This document shows positions 62,119 through 64,000 of a stretch of DNA of 64,000 bases, in pieces. How positions within the stretch are numbered: position 1 is the stretch's first letter; each line of letters opens with the position of its first letter. The translations under genes were made by a program, and so were the position numbers. Origin of the DNA: a virus; IMG/VR virus record IMGVR_UViG_3300029267_005544, positions 122,451 through 186,450 of that record. The stretch is one strand, 5' to 3'. Under the pieces are notes generated by a model that saw only the letters and a program-made list of their open reading frames with translations, did no database searches and was not told where the DNA came from.

Positions 62119-63281
62119 TATTTTTTCTCTAATTGCTCTAGTGGATTTCCTTCCTGCTGTTCATTGTTTTTTATTCTTTTTTCTTCAGCTTCTTTTCTTA
62201 TTCCATTTGTACTTTCTTGAAATTGAGGGATTAAATTATGATATATTTTATCAGGCAGATATCCAAAATCAAGCATTTCTTTTACAAACATTACAATATC
62301 CATCGTATATCCGCCATTTATAATTGCATTGATATACTTATTATGATATTTATCATAATATTTTTTCAAAATTGTCATACACTGTTCATTTGATGGATTC
62401 GTCACTTCAACAACAACTCGAAATCTTGAAGGCCTGTGTTTTAATGCAAAATCAACTTTATCAATATGATTTGCGGTCATAAAATAAATTAACTTTTCAT
62501 TATTTGAATAAGCACCATCTATTACATTTAATAATGTATCAAATGTAAACTTTGCCTCTTCTATAAGACATTTTCTCACATCATATGTTGTATCAAAATC
62601 TTCAATTAATACAATACCAGGCCCTTTAGCCCTGGCAAACATTCGAATAAGGCCATGGTTATCAACCTCACGCATCAAAGATAGAATGTAAATTGGAAGA
62701 TTATATTTACATGAAAAATGTTTCGCAAGAATACTTTTTCCATTCCCAGGAGGGCCATATAATATTGTTCCTGTTTTATCCAAACCCCCATCAATAACAC
62801 GATTAATATTTTCATCAATTTGATTATATGCATTCCCATAGATAGAATCGAAAAAAATCTTCGGTTTTTTTACCGAACCTATTTTTTCGGCATCCCACCC
62901 TTGCATTATATAGATAGGAATATCTTCGCTGGCAATTTTTTTATTAATTATCATATTTTTTAATTTTTTAACTTGCCATCGTAAAAGAGTTATATTAATT
63001 ATACTATCAGTACCTGCAAATCCAGCCTGAAGCATTCTTTCTGAAATGTCTATATAAAACATTATACCTTTTAATAATCCTATAGCTTTGAATTCTTTTG
63101 GCACTGCATCGTCGCAAAATTCTTCTCTTATTTTAAAAAATTTTCCATCTTTTTTTACCATATCGAATAAAATACTTGCACGATGCCCACGTATCCTCAT
63201 AGTAAAAAAAATCATCGATCTCAAAAATAACCATATTGACATCAATGATCCGGTAACCCAAAGCCACCAACTTTTTAGCAT
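62118..63281 (-). CDS. Bcs1-like membrane AAA ATPase
   Basis: A 387-residue protein. The N-terminal hydrophobic segment (WWLWVTGSLMSIWLFL) is followed by a middle domain with FKIREEF and an AAA module: Walker A GPPGNGKS (~175-182), Walker B IVLIEDFD (~219-226), sensor 1 MTANH, and RPSRFR (second region of homology). LEDFD/NH... order is like Bcs1, an AAA translocase with an N-terminal membrane helix. The C-terminal tail is Glu/Lys/Gln-rich. May move folded proteins or remodel complexes at the membrane in infection. Confidence 0.75.
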   Translation of the reverse strand: MLKSWWLWVTGSLMSIWLFLRSMIFFTMRIRGHRASILFDMVKKDGKFFKIREEFCDDAVPKEFKAIGLLKGIMFYIDISERMLQAGFAGTDSIINITLLRWQVKKLKNMIINKKIASEDIPIYIMQGWDAEKIGSVKKPKIFFDSIYGNAYNQIDENINRVIDGGLDKTGTILYGPPGNGKSILAKHFSCKYNLPIYILSLMREVDNHGLIRMFARAKGPGIVLIEDFDTTYDVRKCLIEEAKFTFDTLLNVIDGAYSNNEKLIYFMTANHIDKVDFALKHRPSRFRVVVEVTNPSNEQCMTILKKYYDKYHNKYINAIINGGYTMDIVMFVKEMLDFGYLPDKIYHNLIPQFQESTNGIRKEAEEKRIKNNEQQEGNPLEQLEKK

Positions 63282-63299
63282 TTAATTTATCCTTTCTGT

Positions 63300-63617
63300 T
63301 TAAATATTAATAATTCCATCACCTATTTTTTTTATTCTTTCAACTAAATATTCAAGAAGTCCTTCTGCCCACTTTTTATTACAGAGCTTAAATGTTGATT
63401 TGAATGTTTTAAATGAAATATCATCTTCCCTTATATTTAGTAAAATTGTACCACCCAACTCATCAACATAGATAACGCTAAAAAATATAACATATCTATT
63501 TCCAAAATATTTAACCTCAGTTACACGAGCAAGGCCATATTTTCCATTATCAATATTTCTAAAATAGAAATTATTGACGTATTTTTCTCTTAACTGAGTT
63601 ATTTTGTTTTTTGCCAT
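63300..63617 (-). CDS. Hypothetical protein (105 residues)
   Basis: Basic at both ends with a strand-rich middle (RYVIFFSVIYVDELGGTILL). No family. Good ribosome site (AGGAGG). Same unit as the AAA gene. Confidence 0.65.
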   Translation of the reverse strand: MAKNKITQLREKYVNNFYFRNIDNGKYGLARVTEVKYFGNRYVIFFSVIYVDELGGTILLNIREDDISFKTFKSTFKLCNKKWAEGLLEYLVERIKKIGDGIINI

Positions 63618-63628
63618 ATCTAGCCTCC

Positions 63629-63796
63629 TTATATTCTTGTGTTGCAGACTTTTTTTTTCAGCTCTCCAATACGTTCTTGAAGACGCTTAATACAGGCATT
63701 AACAATGGATCTGCCCATCGGAGCATTATATCTCTGATGGGCAGATTCCATAACAACATCAGCAAACATGATTCCTAGCCTTTTACTCCTTGTCAA
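63629..63796 (-). CDS. Small protein (55 residues), TTG start
   Basis: GAGGAGG precedes a TTG start (ATG 27 bases further on is an alternative). The protein is helical, begins MTRSKRLGIMFADVVM, and ends Lys-rich. Unknown function, in line with the small genes of this unit. Confidence 0.55.
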   Translation of the reverse strand: MTRSKRLGIMFADVVMESAHQRYNAPMGRSIVNACIKRLQERIGELKKKVCNTRI

Positions 63797-63805
63797 TTAA
63801 CCTCC

Positions 63806-64000
63806 TCATTGCCATTTTAACGCCAATTCGAAACATTTATTGAAATCATGTTCTTCGACTGTTGCTATCTGACTGTGCCCATTACGCTCAGAGCCAAGAC
63901 AGATAGAAACAGCCGGTTCATTACCATCAAACTTCTCAATTATTAATGGATAATGAGCACAACTTCTGATTCTTTTTTTGCGGCGATCTAATAATATTAC
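63806..64000 (-). CDS. Hypothetical protein, 5' end beyond the right edge
   Basis: An open minus-strand frame of 64 visible residues runs off the right edge. It has a strand-like course (PLIIEKFDGNEPAVSICLG) and stops at 63806. Function unknown. The next gene's ribosome site overlaps its end. Confidence 0.6.
   Translation of the reverse strand, partial: VILLDRRKKRIRSCAHYPLIIEKFDGNEPAVSICLGSERNGHSQIATVEEHDFNKCFELALKWQ

Noticed and set aside
1-64000. CRISPR array, insertion sequence or integrase
   Set aside because: No regularly spaced short repeats, no transposase or integrase motifs and no terminal inverted repeats were seen by eye.
1-64000. Stop-codon reassignment, known in some gut phages
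   Set aside because: TAA, TAG and TGA all end genes at expected places and long genes have no in-frame stops, so the standard code fits.

Overview
The window looks like part of a large tailed-phage genome (myovirus-like, probably jumbo class) with low GC (about one third by eye) and the standard code: TAA, TAG and TGA all act as stops. Support comes from a portal protein, baseplate-J-like and hub-like proteins, a tape-measure candidate, several fibre/adhesin genes, a phage-type tmRNA and tRNA, and dense gene packing with TAATG-type overlaps. No terminase, major capsid protein, tail sheath, DNA polymerase or endolysin was recognised, so those lie outside the window or are too diverged to see. 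A secreted FISUMP-domain gene points to a host in or near Fibrobacterota/Bacteroidota; this is inference only.

Layout. (1) 3-7151, plus strand: two nuclease-like genes (DEDDh exonuclease, VRR-NUC), then a compact ubiquitin-like conjugation island. The island has two large proteins sharing an E2-like C-terminal cysteine domain, a JAB/JAMM peptidase, a ThiF/E1-like adenylating enzyme and a protein made of two tandem beta-grasp-like modules. It ends in hairpin terminators. (2) 7171-7276: a convergent gap holding an unusually GC-rich (about 63%), probably structured segment. (3) 7277-55687, minus strand: a 48-kb structural operon, transcribed from a good promoter at 55731-55759. From its 5' end it carries a tape-measure candidate, tail and hub proteins, a cargo-like block (metallopeptidase, tiny tagged protein, ADP-ribosyltransferase-like protein, sigma factor, tagged basic protein, SNF2-like helicase), baseplate genes, a long adhesin/fibre block that includes a 2597-residue five-module protein, small virion-like genes, and finally the portal. 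(4) 55843-60157, plus strand: the FISUMP secreted protein, several small membrane proteins, tmRNA, tRNA-Glu, a pseudoknot-containing RNA candidate and two unknown genes. (5) 60195-64000, minus strand: SNase-like nuclease, a TopoVI-A/Spo11-like TOPRIM protein, a Bcs1-like AAA ATPase and small unknowns, running off the right edge.

Two things stand out. First, the phage carries a nearly complete ubiquitin-like cycle: E1-like, two E2-like proteins, a JAB peptidase and a tandem Ubl whose two modules both end in a Lys-Gly-Asn sequence. Second, at least six proteins in the structural operon begin with a shared short amphipathic leader (consensus roughly [Y/L]xx[A/S]Fxx-[I/E]EKxA). The same motif also appears once at a C-terminus and once inside the helicase. 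This recalls the capsid-targeting leaders of T4 internal proteins and suggests a set of proteins packaged in the virion and injected, including an ART-like enzyme, a zinc metallopeptidase and a helicase.
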